A stretch of DNA of 64,000 nucleotides from Benincasa hispida. Taxonomy: Eukaryota > Streptophyta > Magnoliopsida > Cucurbitales > Cucurbitaceae. The notes under the pieces were generated by a model, which worked only from the letters and a program-made list of their open reading frames with translations, had not been told where the DNA came from and did no database searches. Positions 47,549 to 59,610 of this stretch are shown in pieces. Positions within the stretch are counted from its first letter, which is position 1. The number at the start of each line of letters is the position of its first letter. Both the position numbers and the translations under genes were made by a program. The DNA is taken from positions 33,090,782 through 33,154,781 of the forward strand of contig NC_052350.1 in assembly GCF_009727055.1 (NCBI RefSeq). Reading direction: 5' to 3'.

Positions 47549-49718
47549 TGTAAAATATAGTTCTTTTCAAGATCTATCAGTGTCCCTTCACTGAAATGAG
47601 ACTGTCTCAAACAATAGACAGAACAACTCCTTGTTACTGTAACTATTAGTCACCATTGTTCGGTCTAGAAATTGTTAAACTCGCTTAACATTTTCTTGTA
47701 AGTATAACCCCTCATTTTAGATTTTAAAATGCCACCCCAATGAGTCAATCGTAGGGAAAAGCTGATTAGGGCAAAAACTAAAGTAACCTTATCCAGTTTT
47801 GGAGTTTGAGGTAAAGAAGCATGAAAATGTAATCCGTAGGAGGAAACAAGCAAATGTGCCTTGAGGCCGAGCATGAAACTTTACTACAAACTAATGAGAG
47901 AGACCGTGGTATGTGTTGACACACGTCCCGCTCCAACTTACTATAAACACTCTCTCCATTCACCTTGATTGATCTATACAAACACCATTTGTAGGGGGAC
48001 ACAAGCAAAGTTGTCTTGAGGCCGAGGGCGAGTATAGAACTCACGGTGTAAACTTTTAGGGAGAAAAGTAAAAAGGTAAAATGAAGTATCATATACCTCA
48101 TTTTTCTCCTGCTGAATGTTTTACCTAGTGTTATTTTATTTAGGAAAATTCGGCTACTGATTTTTAACTAAGTGTTTGTTTACTTTGGATGGTTAAAAAA
48201 TTTTGATTAATGTTTATTAAACACTATAATAAATATCAATCAACCATTGCATGCTTGGTAGCAAATCTATCTAATTCACCTTTCCATGTAAGTTCCCAGG
48301 TAGGGGTGTTACGTTTCCGTCAACTTAAATTCCCCAACCTAGACAGAACTAGCATTTGACAAAAGGCCCATTATAGATACATTTGCTACAAATTTAATCT
48401 TTTAATTAAGAACCAATTTAATCCTATTAAACTGATTAAAAGATTAAACTTAATTTCTAATCTTATTAGAAAAGTGATCGTAGGTTTATCTGAATCTTAT
48501 TTTAAAACTATTAAAAAAATGATTTTAACCTAAGGTTTGCATGCAATTCTGAATTATTGATTTTAATTTCTAATTTCATTTAATTATAACTTTTATAAAA
48601 TAAATGAAATAAATTAAAAGGCATATAATTGTATTCATTGATACACTTAGTAAATTATAACAATAATAAATTACCTAAAATAGTGTCATGCTTCATGCAA
48701 TTCTATTTCATTACTAACCATATATAACACTTATATAATAAGATAATGAAATAATTAATAACATGCATCCATATATACATTCAACTATATATTATACCAC
48801 TTATAATATAAATGATGCATGACTATGTTATTAATGCATGCAAACATATACTATAACACTTATATTATATGATGCATGAGCATGCTATAAAATTAAATCA
48901 TGTAAATATATATTACAACATTTATAATATAAATGATGCATGAATAATGCAAAACCTATGGTGAGATTTTTACTATATGACATACATTATGACATATGTA
49001 AAATTTTAAAAAAAAATCATACATCAAATGCATAATTTAAAAACAATTATTAGACTGGGATTGGACTCATAAACTATTAATTAAATTAATATAACGATTA
49101 TATTAATTTAATTAATAAAAAATAACTATCTATTACATAAATAATTGTCGACCGGTTCAAAACAAGTGAACCGGGTCTTGAACCGCATAAATCGAATTGC
49201 CTAACACCTGAACCAGCCAAGAATTGCTCGAACCAATTAAACCAGACACGAACCAGCCAAGCAACGAACCGACCCGGGTGCAAACTAGTTTGTTCTTTCT
49301 ATCTCGCAGCGTTGCAATGTTGTGACCTAGCGTTGCAACGCTACCGATAGAACATTTCGTTCACCTAATCGTAGCATTGCAATGCTAGGGCACAGGTTGC
49401 AACGCTACTGTATAGAAGCCATTGTATAGTTGCGATCTTCTCTGATTCTCCTCCGATTTTGGCCTCCTCTTCTCCATATTTTGACCAAAATAACCACGAA
49501 CGACTCAACAAACAACAAATACAGACTCTATAACATAAATTATGCCTAAAACATGGGCCCCTACAAATAAAACTTGTAAAAAATGAAGGTTGTAAAGACT
49601 AGATCCAATCTCGTAAACATCCAAAATTGTAAACAATCATTTCATACATTCATTAATATACATAATGCTAAAACCCACCATGTATCTGAAAAATTAGAAA
49701 AATTGGGACCAAAACCTG
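47549..49718 (-). mobile_element. Leader of a third copia element (minus), truncated
   Basis: Lies between the gypsy LTR and the primer-binding site at 49719. It shows the copia leader layout in reverse: GGTTCAA/AACCGG-rich stretch (49140-49270), palindromes AGCGTTGCAACGCT and AGCATTGCAATGCT (49329-49386), an AT-rich 'aacacttataat' stretch (48720-48960), the 'taggggtgttacg' segment (48302-48316), and two ~157-bp tandem units (markers at 47840 and 47997). Pol is absent: the gypsy LTR interrupts it at 47548. Confidence 0.75.
49329..49386. repeat. Palindromes AGCGTTGCAACGCT and AGCATTGCAATGCT
   Basis: Two perfect 14-bp palindromes at 49329-49342 and 49373-49386, flanked by half-copies at 49308-49320 and near 49395. 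The second differs from the first exactly as CpG-to-TpG/CpA change would produce on both strands. Confidence 0.85.
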
Positions 49719-49732
49719 GCTTTGATACCAAT
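49719..49732 (-). promoter_or_regulatory. Primer-binding site of the third copia element
   Basis: The minus strand reads ATTGGTATCAAAGC, adjoining the LTR end TCTTTCA. Confidence 0.85.
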
Positions 49733-51701
49733 TGAAAGAATCGGTGAAGGTCTTGAGTGGAAGTGAGGGTTGGTCTCAAATCCCAATTTTTTTAGAACAT
49801 CCAATTTCATAGAATAATACAGAGAAAATTATGCATCGTTAACAATTTACAGCATGTAATTAGAAATTGAGAAAAGAGATAAGGAGATACTAACCCTTGA
49901 AGATCTAATCCTCACGTATTTCCTCTTTTTCGGAGTCGATCACGAACAACAACGTACTCGAAATCTTAATGGTCACTACCATGAAAGTTTCCTCATATCT
50001 CTAGGATGAGAATCCAAGGAGTTATGTGGGCTCTTTGTTTTTAGAATGGAGGGGAATTGATAGGAGAATTGTGAGATTCAGAGAACTTATCTCAAAGAAT
50101 ATTCACACAGTTTTTCACATAATGCTCTCTGTAAAAAATAAAAAAGAATAAAAAAAGGGAGGAAGATGATGAAAAACCAATTCCTTTGTAGATTACCCAC
50201 ACACACACACGTAATAGAGAGAAAAAGGGGGGAAGGAGTTACAACTCCCTCTCAAAATAATTTTTCAAAACTAAATTAATTAAAAGAAAAATTGTTTTAA
50301 TAAAACATTTAATATATATTTATATGATAACCACTTTATCGTATAATATATATTAAACTTCATGTTATATCAAATATAACATATAACCTATAGTTTAATA
50401 TTGTATCAAATACAATATGACATATAGTTTTCATTCTCTCATTAATGCAAGGTATTTAACATAAGTTCCATTTATACTAAATTTAATTATATGAATCCAA
50501 TTCACATAATTAATATTTGCATCATATTTAAATATTTATTTCCTCTCAAATAAACTTTATATTATAATGTATCAAATGCATTATAGTAATTATATCACAT
50601 ATAATTAAATTAAATATATCAATTAATTTGAACAATTCAAATTAATCCAAAATTGATTCTCATTTAATCTCTATTAAGCTACAAAGGGAACCTCATGGAC
50701 TTGTAGCTTGAAGTTTCAATGGTACTTGAATAATTAATTAAAATCATTTAACTAAATTATTCAATATCCATTATTTGTCGGACACTCCACTAAAGATAAA
50801 AAACTACACTCTTTGCTCTACATATATTTTTTTTTGTGCATTGGATATAACCAGTCAACAGTACAATGACCCTTCATAAATTGCTCGTAAGTACAGTTGG
50901 GCCAAAATTATCATTTTTCCCCTGTAGTTACATTTAACTCCTTAAGTACCACTGAGCCCTCTAATGAACAATAAGTCATAGTTCAACTATGATCAAATCT
51001 CTCTCAAGACAGGAGAGGGTATGGCTACACATTGTTCAAGCCTTGGAATTAGCCCTTAAGGGAACAATTTATCTACTTACCCCGATGTTGGGGAAGGAGT
51101 GAATTCCATCTTGTGTAGTTGTGTTCCCAACTCCCCAATCAGACGAATTCCCAAAATGGTAGGCTTGTTGAGTCGGCGATCTGGCCACTCTTATCTATAC
51201 AAATTAAAAGACCACCTTCATAGGCAGGAGTTCACAACTCACTCTGGATTCAGGTCATGTTACCTATGGTCATCTTGGTGAAATGTAAGTCTCTATTATG
51301 AACGACATTATATAATGAGACTAGTCATTTTGTGGTCCGGTCTTATACAAACTTCATTAAATAAAATATCCCCGTTCATATGTCTCCACATGAATGATTA
51401 GGATCAGATCATTTCTAGCACTTTACAACAATTACAACAGCTACAAAGTGTCACCAGGATAAGGTATCCAACCTTATACATCTACTATAGACCATTTATG
51501 TTATCACTTAAACACGATCCACCCGTATGTCTCTACATACATGCTTAAACTACAAGATAACCTTGGATGTTAGTTTATTGGTTTTTGGTTAAGGAAACTA
51601 AAACTGAATTAAAACATCATATATTTTATTAAATAAATAAGATGTTTGTACATTGCAATTACAAACTATAGAACCCTACGAGATTTAGGCTACCAACCCC
51701 A
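49733..51701 (-). mobile_element. 5' LTR of the third copia element, lodged in copia integrase
   Basis: On the minus strand it starts TGGGGTTGGTAGCC at 51701 (first bases possibly lost) and ends ...GATTCTTTCA at 49733. It shares mid-LTR landmarks with the other family but has its own ends. On its right, copia integrase coding sequence begins at once (51703), so it inserted into, or was deleted against, that gene. The frame at 51099-51281 is LTR sequence. A TG-rich patch and 'cacacacacac' lie near 50200. Confidence 0.82.
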
Positions 51702-51702
51702 A

Positions 51703-54035
51703 TAAATACTTCATCTCTTACATAAATAATTATTCGAGGTATGGTTACTTATACATAATGGGACATAAGTCTGAAGCTTTTGAAAAATTCAAGGAATACA
51801 AGGCTGAAGTTGAAAACCTGTTAGGTAAAACGATTAAAATACTTCGATCTGATTGGGATGGAAAGTACATGGATTTAGAATTCCAGAACTATATGATAGA
51901 ACATGGAATTCAATCCCAACTTTCAGCATATGGTACACCTCAGTAGAATAGTGTATCAGAAAAGAGAAATAGAACCTTGTTAGACATGGTTCGTTCTATG
52001 ATGAGCTATCCTCCATTGCCTAACCCGTTTTAGGGGTATGCAGTAGAGGCTACAATTCACATCTTGAATAATGTTCCCTCGAAAATTGTTTCTGAAAGTT
52101 CTTTTGAGTTATGATGGGGGCATAAACTGAATTTACATTACTTCAGAATTTGGGATTATCCTGTACATGTACTGATGACAAATCCTAAGAAGTTTGAATC
52201 TCGTTAAAGGTTATGCCAATTTGTTGGTTACCCTAAGGAAACGAAAGGTGGTCTATTCTGTGATTCTCAAGAAAAAAAAGTGTTTGTATCGACAAATGCT
52301 ACATTCTTGGAAGAAGACCACATGAGAGATCTTAAACCACGGAGCAAATTAGTATTAAATGAAGCTACTGAAGAATCAACAAGGGTTGTTGATGCAGTTG
52401 GTCTTTCATCAAGAGTTAATGAAGAAGCCAACACTTCAGGACAGTCTTGTCCTTCTTAATCGTTGAGAGTGCCTCAATGAATTGAGAGGGTTATATCACA
52501 AACTTGTTGTTACTTGGGTTTAACTAAAACTTAGGTTGTCATACTAGATGATGTCGTTGAGGATCCATTGTCCTATAAACAAGTAATTAAAGATGTAGAC
52601 AAGGACCAATGGGCCAAAGCCATGGACCTTGAAATGGAGTCTATGAACTATAATTTAGTATGGGAACTTGTAAGTGTAAATGGATATATAAAAGAAAGAG
52701 AGATGTTGCTGAGAAGGTATAGACCTTCAAAACTAGACTTGTAGCAAAGGGTTAAACCTAGAGGGAAAGGGTCGACTATGAAGAAACCTTTTCTCCTGTT
52801 GCTATGCTCAATTCTATAAGAATTCTCTTATCCATAGCCACATATTATGACTATGAGATATGAAAAATGGATGTCAAGACTACCTTTCAGAATGACATTC
52901 TTGAAGAGAATATCTTTATATCTTAGCCCGAGGGGTTCGTAGTCCAAGTTCAAGAGCAAAACATTTGCAAGCTGAATCGATCCATTTATCGGTTGAAGCA
53001 AGTGTCTAGATCTTGGAACATTAGATTTGATACTACGATCAAATCTTTTGGTTTTGATCAAAACGTTGATGAACATTGTGTCTACAAGAAAATCATCAAC
53101 AGTAAAGTAACTTTCTTAGTACTTTATGTGGATGATATCCTACTCATTAGGAATGATATGGGGTGCCTTACTGATATTAAGAATTAGCTGGTAGCCTAAT
53201 TCCAAGTGAAAGATATGGGAGAGGTACAGTATGTACTTGGGATCCAAATTATAGGGATCGCAAGAACAGAACGCTGGCTTTGTCTCAAATAACTTTTATC
53301 AATAAAATGTTGACTCAATATTCAATGTAGAAGTTGTCTAAGCAACAGTGTCCTAAAGACACCTCAAGAAGTTGAGGATATAAGACGTATTTCTTATGCC
53401 TTAGCTGTGGATAGCTTAATGTATGTTATGCTTTGCCTTAGGCCAAATATTTTTTATTTAGTGGGAATAGTCAGTAAATACCAGTTCAATCTAGGGTTAG
53501 ACCATTGGACGACATTTAAGAATATTCTCAAGTATATTAGGAGAACAAGGGACTACAAGCTTGTGTATAATTTTAAGAATTTGATCCTTACGGGATACAC
53601 GGACTCTGATTTCCAAACTGATAAGGATTCTAGGAAATGCACGTCAGGATTAGTGTTTATCTTGCACAGAGGAGCTGTACTATGGCATAACATCAAGCAA
53701 AGATGCATTACAAACTCCACTATAAAGGTTGAATATGTAGCTGCTATTGAAGTAGCAAAGGAAGTTCCTAAATGATTTGGACGTGGTTCAAAACATGGAC
53801 TTACCTATCAATTATATTGTGACAACAGTGGGGAAGTAGCCAATTCTAAAGATCCTCGCAATCACAAACGAGGAAAACATGTTGAGAGGAAGTATCATCT
53901 GATACAGGAGATGTGCAACGAGGAGATGTGATCGTCACAAAGATCACTTCGTAGCACAACATTGTTTATCCATTTATGACGGCTCTTTCGGCTAGAGCGT
54001 TCGAGAGTCATCTAGCGAGTCTAGGCCTGTGAGAC
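51703..54035 (+). pseudogene. copia pol remnant (fourth copia element)
   Basis: Begins inside the integrase core ('NNYSRYGYLYIMGHKSEAFE', then 'EHGIQSQLSAYGTPQ' and a stop), continues to 'RNRTLLDMVRSMMSY', a linker (52200-52480), reverse transcriptase (52560-53220, with 'LYVDDILLI' near 53128) and RNase H (53400-53935, 'LTGYTDSDFQTDKDSRKCTS'). There are many stop codons. Gag, protease and the 5' LTR are gone. More decayed than the two nested copies at 13-25 kb. Confidence 0.92.
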
Positions 54036-54183
54036 ATGCACATTGTGTAATCTAGGGCAAGTAGGAGATGTATAATGGGTATAAGGATGCTCTAGTTTAT
54101 TATATTTATTTACCATCCCCGTTGTTTTGGATAGTGATATTATATACATCCCACTAACTAGATTTTTAGTTCAAGTGGGAGTT

Positions 54184-56174
54184 TGTTGGGTTTTATGCCC
54201 TAAAACTCATAGATAGTAAATGTAATTAATTGACCATCATCAATAAAGAGTTATCAATATTACATCATCAATAAAATATCATCGATGTTAATTTCAATAA
54301 ATGTTATTGATTGTGTTGTATTCTATTTTGTCTTAATAACCATAAATCAAATAAACTAACATCCAAGGTTGTCTTATGAGTCTTAAATAGTATGTGGAGA
54401 CATATAGGAATTAATGTTCAAGACATACAGTATAGGGATAAGGTTGGATACCTTATCCTGGTGACACTATGGATACAGTCCACGTTGTACTTGATACAAA
54501 CGCAATGATCCAACATGTTTTTATAGGTGACATGTGAGTGGAGGTATCCTATGCAATGAGTTTGCATAAGACTGGACTGCAAAATAGTAACCATTAGATG
54601 TAACATCATTGACTAATTAGGTTTCTATTTCAATATGATGAACTAGGCAACCTGGTCTTAATCCTAAGTGTATTATGAATTCTTGTTCACGAGGGATTGT
54701 CCCTTGATTTGTATGGATGAGAATGGCCAGTTCGCCGACTCAATTAGCCTACCATTTTGGGGACAAAATCGAGTGTGAAGTTGAGAATATAATAATATAA
54801 GATGGAATTCATTCCTTTCTGACTTTAGGGTAAGTAGATGAGTGTTCCCTTAAGTGGTATCTTTGGGACTTGAACAAAAAGCCCTAGTCTCTCATTTGCT
54901 CGAGAGAGATTTCTATTTAATGTTGAACCATAAACAAGTTGTTCATTATAGGAGCACTGGTACTTAAGGATATAGAGGTAATCTAAGGGTAAAATGACAA
55001 TTTGACCCAATTGGTGTTACGAACACTCGTGAATGACTAGCTTGCTGTTATTGGTCTATATCCTTGGACAAATAAATATATCTGCAGTGAGAGTGTAGTT
55101 ATGGGTCTTTAGTGGCCACAGTTAACGAATATTGATTAATATGGTTAATGAGTTTAGCCAATTAATCTCATATCGTTGGAACTTCTGATCTGTAGGTCCA
55201 TAAGGTCCCATCGTTAGCTCACTAAAGAATATTAATGAGGAATGATTTGAATTGTTTTAATTGAGAAAATTGTATATTGATGTGATTAATATATAATTAA
55301 TTATAGATGTGATCTATAATTAAAAATTATGTAAGAGAGATATATTTGAATGAGATTCAAATATTAGATTTATATAGATTCCTAAAGAGATGTGTATAAA
55401 TATGTGATATTTATATGTTAATTAACCCTATATTAAATATGATTTAATATAGTTACTTAACTGATTAATTAATGGTTAATTAATTGATTAAGAAATGATA
55501 GATATATATATATTACATATATATGTATAAACATCATATGTTTATTCTTCCACCTCTCTATATATGTATATATACTGTCTCTTATACACATCTAGATGTG
55601 TATAAGAGACAGATGGATACCTATAAATATATGATATTTATATGTGGATTAATTAATTATATATTAAATAAGATTTAATGTATGGTTATTTAATGAATGT
55701 TGCAATTAATATTAGCCCATTTAGAGTAAAACCCTTCTCCATATAAATTCATCCTATTAGCCCATTTAGAGCAAGCTTTCTTTTGGGCAAAAAGAATTGT
55801 TTTGGGTGAAAAACATACCCTAGCCACCAAATTAATTCCTCTCTACACTTTCTCTACAATCTCTCTACCTTTTCCTCTTCTAAGGGTTGGAGATCACTCA
55901 CCAAACTCTCAAAATCCTAGAGAATTGGGTTATTCTTGTGGTAGTGTTGGTAATCATTGAGAAGAAGTTCGTGTGAAGAAGAAGAGAAATTTCAAGAAGC
56001 TTAGAAGTCTACAAAGGTAAGAACCGTTCATACCTTTGTTTCTCCTTTTATTGTGCTAAGTATTATGTTTATCTTAGTACATTCTATTTGAGCTTGTTGT
56101 TTTTGTTTCTTATGAAATGGAAAAACCAAATGCAAGGTAATCCTAACACTTCTGCTTAGGATTTGATCCTTTCA
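54184..56174 (+). mobile_element. 3' LTR of the fourth copia element (contains an adapter artefact)
   Basis: Starts TGTTGGGTTTTATGCCC after a likely polypurine tract ('tcaagtgggagttt'), with the family's landmarks in order, ending ...GATCCTTTCA at about 56174. Two similar AT-rich segments (55385-55490 and 55613-55700) flank the artificial junction at 55575-55612, so this LTR may be a chimera of two copies. Confidence 0.8.
55575..55612. other. Tn5 mosaic-end pair: mate-pair junction adapter in the assembly
   Basis: CTGTCTCTTATACACATCT (55575-55593) is followed directly by its exact reverse complement (55594-55612). The 19-mer is the Tn5 transposase mosaic end used in Nextera libraries, and this head-to-head pair is the mate-pair circularisation junction. 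It is not plant DNA. Confidence 0.97.
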
Positions 56175-56390
56175 TTACTTACCTTGGCTACTCATGGTGT
56201 GCTAAGATGATACCAAGGATGAGAAATAAAACAAAATAATGCTTGAATGAGAAAATACATAGGAATCGAGCTACAAGTGCTGAAATCGAAGTTAAAATGA
56301 CCTAATTCGGAAAAATAACTTTATATATGGCAGGTTGGCTATTAGGTCTTTAAAATACATATATTTTCTATGTCAATTTCCCCAAAATCA
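56175..56390. other. Short spacer between two LTRs
   Basis: AT-rich, no gene or repeat boundary recognised. Confidence 0.4.
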
Positions 56391-57862
56391 TGTTAACTAT
56401 TTGCTTGTAATGCTCATTTTGTAGGTAAAACAGTCCCGGAGGCGAAGGAGTCATTCCGAGAAATTGGGCCAAAAAGGATAAAAAAAAATGACCAAGAAAG
56501 TGAACAAAGTTGAAGAGAATAAAAAATTACCAAAATGCCATCAAGTTCCAGCGTCACGACCTTAGGAGAAGCGTCGAGCAACCTAGAAGACAGAAAGCTC
56601 ACTTTTGCTGCAAAACAGGGTAGCGTTGCAATGCTCCCTACAGTGTTGCAACGCTCCGGATTTTGACACAACTCTCCTCGTGTGCGCGCCTCGCGCAACA
56701 CATCGTCAAGGCCAACATCATGTCTCAAGCACAATGCTTCTTGGATTTTTGCAATTTAGCATTGCAACGCTAACATCAGCATCGGACGCTACCCTACGAG
56801 TATAAATAGTTTTTCTTTCATTTTTGAAAATGAGAAAACACGATTTCGATGGAGGCTAAAATTTCTCTCTGTATCAATTAGTCTCTATGGTAATTTTGTT
56901 TCCTACTTAGGTTAGATTTTGATTTATTTTTGGATTGTAATAAAAAAAAAATTTAATTCTTCATGAATTTATCTATGGATTTGTGAAGTAATCAATCTTG
57001 TTTCTATTTCAAGAGTTCTTGCAATTCTTTTAAGTTTTCTACTTTTCTTTATAATTTGCAATCTTATTTGAGCATTCTTGAATCTGTTTTTAATTCTTGA
57101 AGCATGTTGAATGATCTATATCTTGAACATGTTTAGCCTAGATGCTTGATTTTGTCACACTCATGATTGAATGCATTGCTTTTAATGTGTTTGATAAAAT
57201 CTCTAGCTAAGATCTACAAGAGACAATAGTAATCGTGTGTTTAATGGCTAACCTAAGATGCACTAATTACTAGATTTGAAGAAAATTCGGTTAATTGAGT
57301 AAACTATCTTGACAATTAATCAACACAATTGAATCTTAGAATTTAATGCACGTGTTTTCTCTTCTATATGGCTGCTGTCAAACCCAATAGAGGTAGAAGC
57401 ATGTAGATTGATTAGGGTTAGGGCTATCCTACCTTAATTAATGATTAGGACGCTCTCTTGACTAGGTTATTGCTAGTTGTCTGCCTTTGTACAGACTAGT
57501 TTAATCTAGTTAAGTAGGTAGTTACAAGCTTAATCCGATTGTGAATTAAATTTGTAGAATTCAATGATAGAAATTGCATCGAACGTCTAACTTGGATTAG
57601 AAGCAAGATTGTTCTAAATTTGTTTACAATTATCCTTTGTCTTTTGATTTTTAATATGTTTCTTGTCTTAATAAAAAAAAACCCCCATTTTATGGCTTTC
57701 ATAGTTAAACTTGGTTAAGGAAAAGATTAAATAACATTTCCTTGTGGATCGACCTCTTACTTTAACTTTAACTACGAGTTAGTTTAGGTTGTTATTCGAG
57801 CTTTACAAATATTGTTTGCTTTGGGTTAGGTAGAACTAACGATACCTACTTAGCTCCGAACA
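56391..57862 (+). mobile_element. 5' LTR of the LARD-like element
   Basis: Starts TGTTAACTATTTGC and ends ...AGCTCCGAACA, the same family as the minus LTR at 46204-47548. It carries three 14-bp palindrome variants at 56622, 56642 and 56758. Open frames at 56414-56734 (minus) and 56605-56805 cover these repeats and are not called as genes. Confidence 0.72.
56622..56771. repeat. Three AGC(G/A)TTGCAA(C/T)GCT-type palindromes
   Basis: AGCGTTGCAATGCT (56622-56635), AGTGTTGCAACGCT (56642-56655) and AGCATTGCAACGCT (56758-56771). Each is one or two transitions from the perfect palindrome. Confidence 0.85.
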
Positions 57863-57865
57863 AAA

Positions 57866-57883
57866 TGGCGTTGTTACCTGGGA
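57866..57883 (+). promoter_or_regulatory. Primer-binding-like site
   Basis: TGGCGTTGTTACCTGGGA, three bases after the LTR end, resembles the Athila-type TGGCGCCGTTGCCGGGGA with a few changes. Confidence 0.65.
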
Positions 57884-57979
57884 AATGGCTAACCATTTAA
57901 TCTTTTTCTTAGCTAAACTTGACTAGCAAACTCTAAAACACCAAAAATATTTTCTTTTTTTGTGTCTACTTGTTTTAAT

Positions 57980-58614
57980 ATGGTGGATATGAACATCTAC
58001 TACTTGCTTCAAACGAAGTATGCGGCCCATCGGAGAGCACATGAGGTAAGCGAATTTGATGAGCTTAAAAGTGAAATAAATGAACTAACCTCTCTTGTTC
58101 GAGTTGTGCTTACTGAACAGATAAAAGTTCCACATGGTCTTGAATGCGAATACTACCCAACTTGGGAGAAGCCTGATCGAACTCCATCATCGATGTCATC
58201 TTCTTCTACCAATATAGGTAATTCCTCAGAAAATTTAGTTAATGAACTTTCTATCTGCCCTGTGAGTTTATGCAAGAACATTCTTATCTTTCTCAAGAAC
58301 CATCCAGTTTCCAACAGAATAGGTTTTATTCCGAACATGAAGTTAGAGCTGACATTCAGAATTTGTGTGACCTCGTTGCCCAGATTACTGATTCGATTAA
58401 GAGAGTCGATGAGTCTTGGGAAGATACATTTTCTGAGAATACTGAGTTAAGCGATGAAGGAATTCACATCGATAATCTAGTAGAGTCACCGGTTCTTCGA
58501 AATTCCTATCAATGTAAGACATTGGATTTAGTAATGTGTGAACTTGCTACTGGTTTTTTTTTTTTTTTTTTTTATTGTGAGCAGGATTCAATTGAGTTTC
58601 ACATGGAGACTTAA
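57980..58614 (+). pseudogene. Unrecognised ORF of the LARD-like element (one frameshift)
   Basis: From the ATG at 57980, about 90 codons include a heptad-like stretch 'EFDELKSEINELTSLVRVVL' (residues ~25-45), then a Ser/Thr-rich segment. Near 58250-58270 the reading must change frame to continue into an acidic stretch ('VRADIQNLCDLVAQITDSIK', then 'DESWEDTFSENTELSDEGI') ending at 58614 after a poly-T tract read as Phe. It has no zinc knuckle, protease or nucleic-acid-binding motif that I can see. The coding-like composition across two frames suggests one protein broken by an indel. Function unknown; it could be a structural or accessory protein, or a captured gene. Confidence 0.4.
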
Positions 58615-59610
58615 GCCCTTGTGCCAGTTGAGGTCCATCAAACACCTAAGCTTGCACACTCCATGCTGACATTAGAGAACTATTCAGAGCCTATGTCATC
58701 TGTGGCACTAAAGCCAATCTAATTGAGGAGTTTTCCTGGATCGACAATGAAGATAATGTTTATCCCACACCATGTTCAGAACAAGTAAGTAAGGATAAGT
58801 ATGAGCCCGCACCACACCTTAAGGAATCTCAGATAAAATAGTTAGAGGCTTTCAAGCCTAGAACTGTACTTTGTCTTGTAAGAAGTATTTCTTGCATCTT
58901 TGATTATTGCTCATATTTTCCTTATGAGCCAGAGTCTATTGTTGAGTCTTTTCTTTATTTTGAATCCTTTGGGTCATTTGAGTCTTTTGATTCTTTCTTT
59001 TTCTTTTTTTTGCCAAATATTAGAAATCCCAAATTCAACCTGCCTGGTTCTCTTAAAAAGGTGAGTTATCTTATAGCCCTTCCAAGCTATATAGATTCAT
59101 CTAAGAGAGGACTGAAGAAATATGAAAATTTTTACATAACTTGAAAAGCATAAAAGATGGCTCACGTTGAGCAATCGACATTAACAATTGCCCTTTCTGG
59201 AGGTAGCCAGACGTAAAAAATAAAACAACTTTATTCACTTTCCTTTATTTGCTTTTTAGGAATATATTTTTTGTAGACTAACTTTCCTCTTTTCTTGTAG
59301 CTTTTCTTTTCCTTTCATTGTCTGTTCTTTTCTCTTTTTTGTAGGAACAACAAAATGAAAGAAAAAGAAAAATTTGATACAGGAAAACAACAACAAAAAA
59401 CAAAATAAGGAAAATTTCCTACTACCACCCATTGCGTGAAATCAGGGGAATTTTCTGTTCCCCTTTCTTTTTTCTTTTTCCTTCTCGCTCATATCTTAGT
59501 TTTATAAACATTAGGGACAATGTTTAATTTTTAAGTTGGGGGTATGGTACATTGCATGTTCTTTACATTTTTTTTTATTAGGGTTGTAAAAATGAGCCAA
59601 ATGAGCCTTA
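58615..59610 (+). mobile_element. 3' non-coding part of the LARD-like element
   Basis: Mostly stop-filled but with short coding-like patches (58640-58760, 59040-59140), so the ORF may once have been longer. It ends with the two conserved 3' motifs and a T-rich tract. Confidence 0.5.

Larger units (their letters stand above)
56391..59610 (+). mobile_element. Non-autonomous gypsy-type LTR element (LARD-like), 3' end cut by copia
   Basis: LTR 56391-57862, primer-binding-like site 57866-57883, then ~1.7 kb internal sequence with one unrecognised ORF and no gag, protease, RT or integrase. Two features of Athila/Tat-type 3' regions are visible: a 'gctcacgttgagc...tggaggtagccag' segment (59160-59208) and a GGACAATG...GGGGGTATGG motif (59514-59546). 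The 3' LTR is not in the window; a copia LTR starts at 59611. Confidence 0.65.

Noticed and set aside
55575..55612. A natural 38-bp palindrome or transposon end.
   Set aside because: Exact match to two Tn5 mosaic ends head to head, a laboratory adapter.
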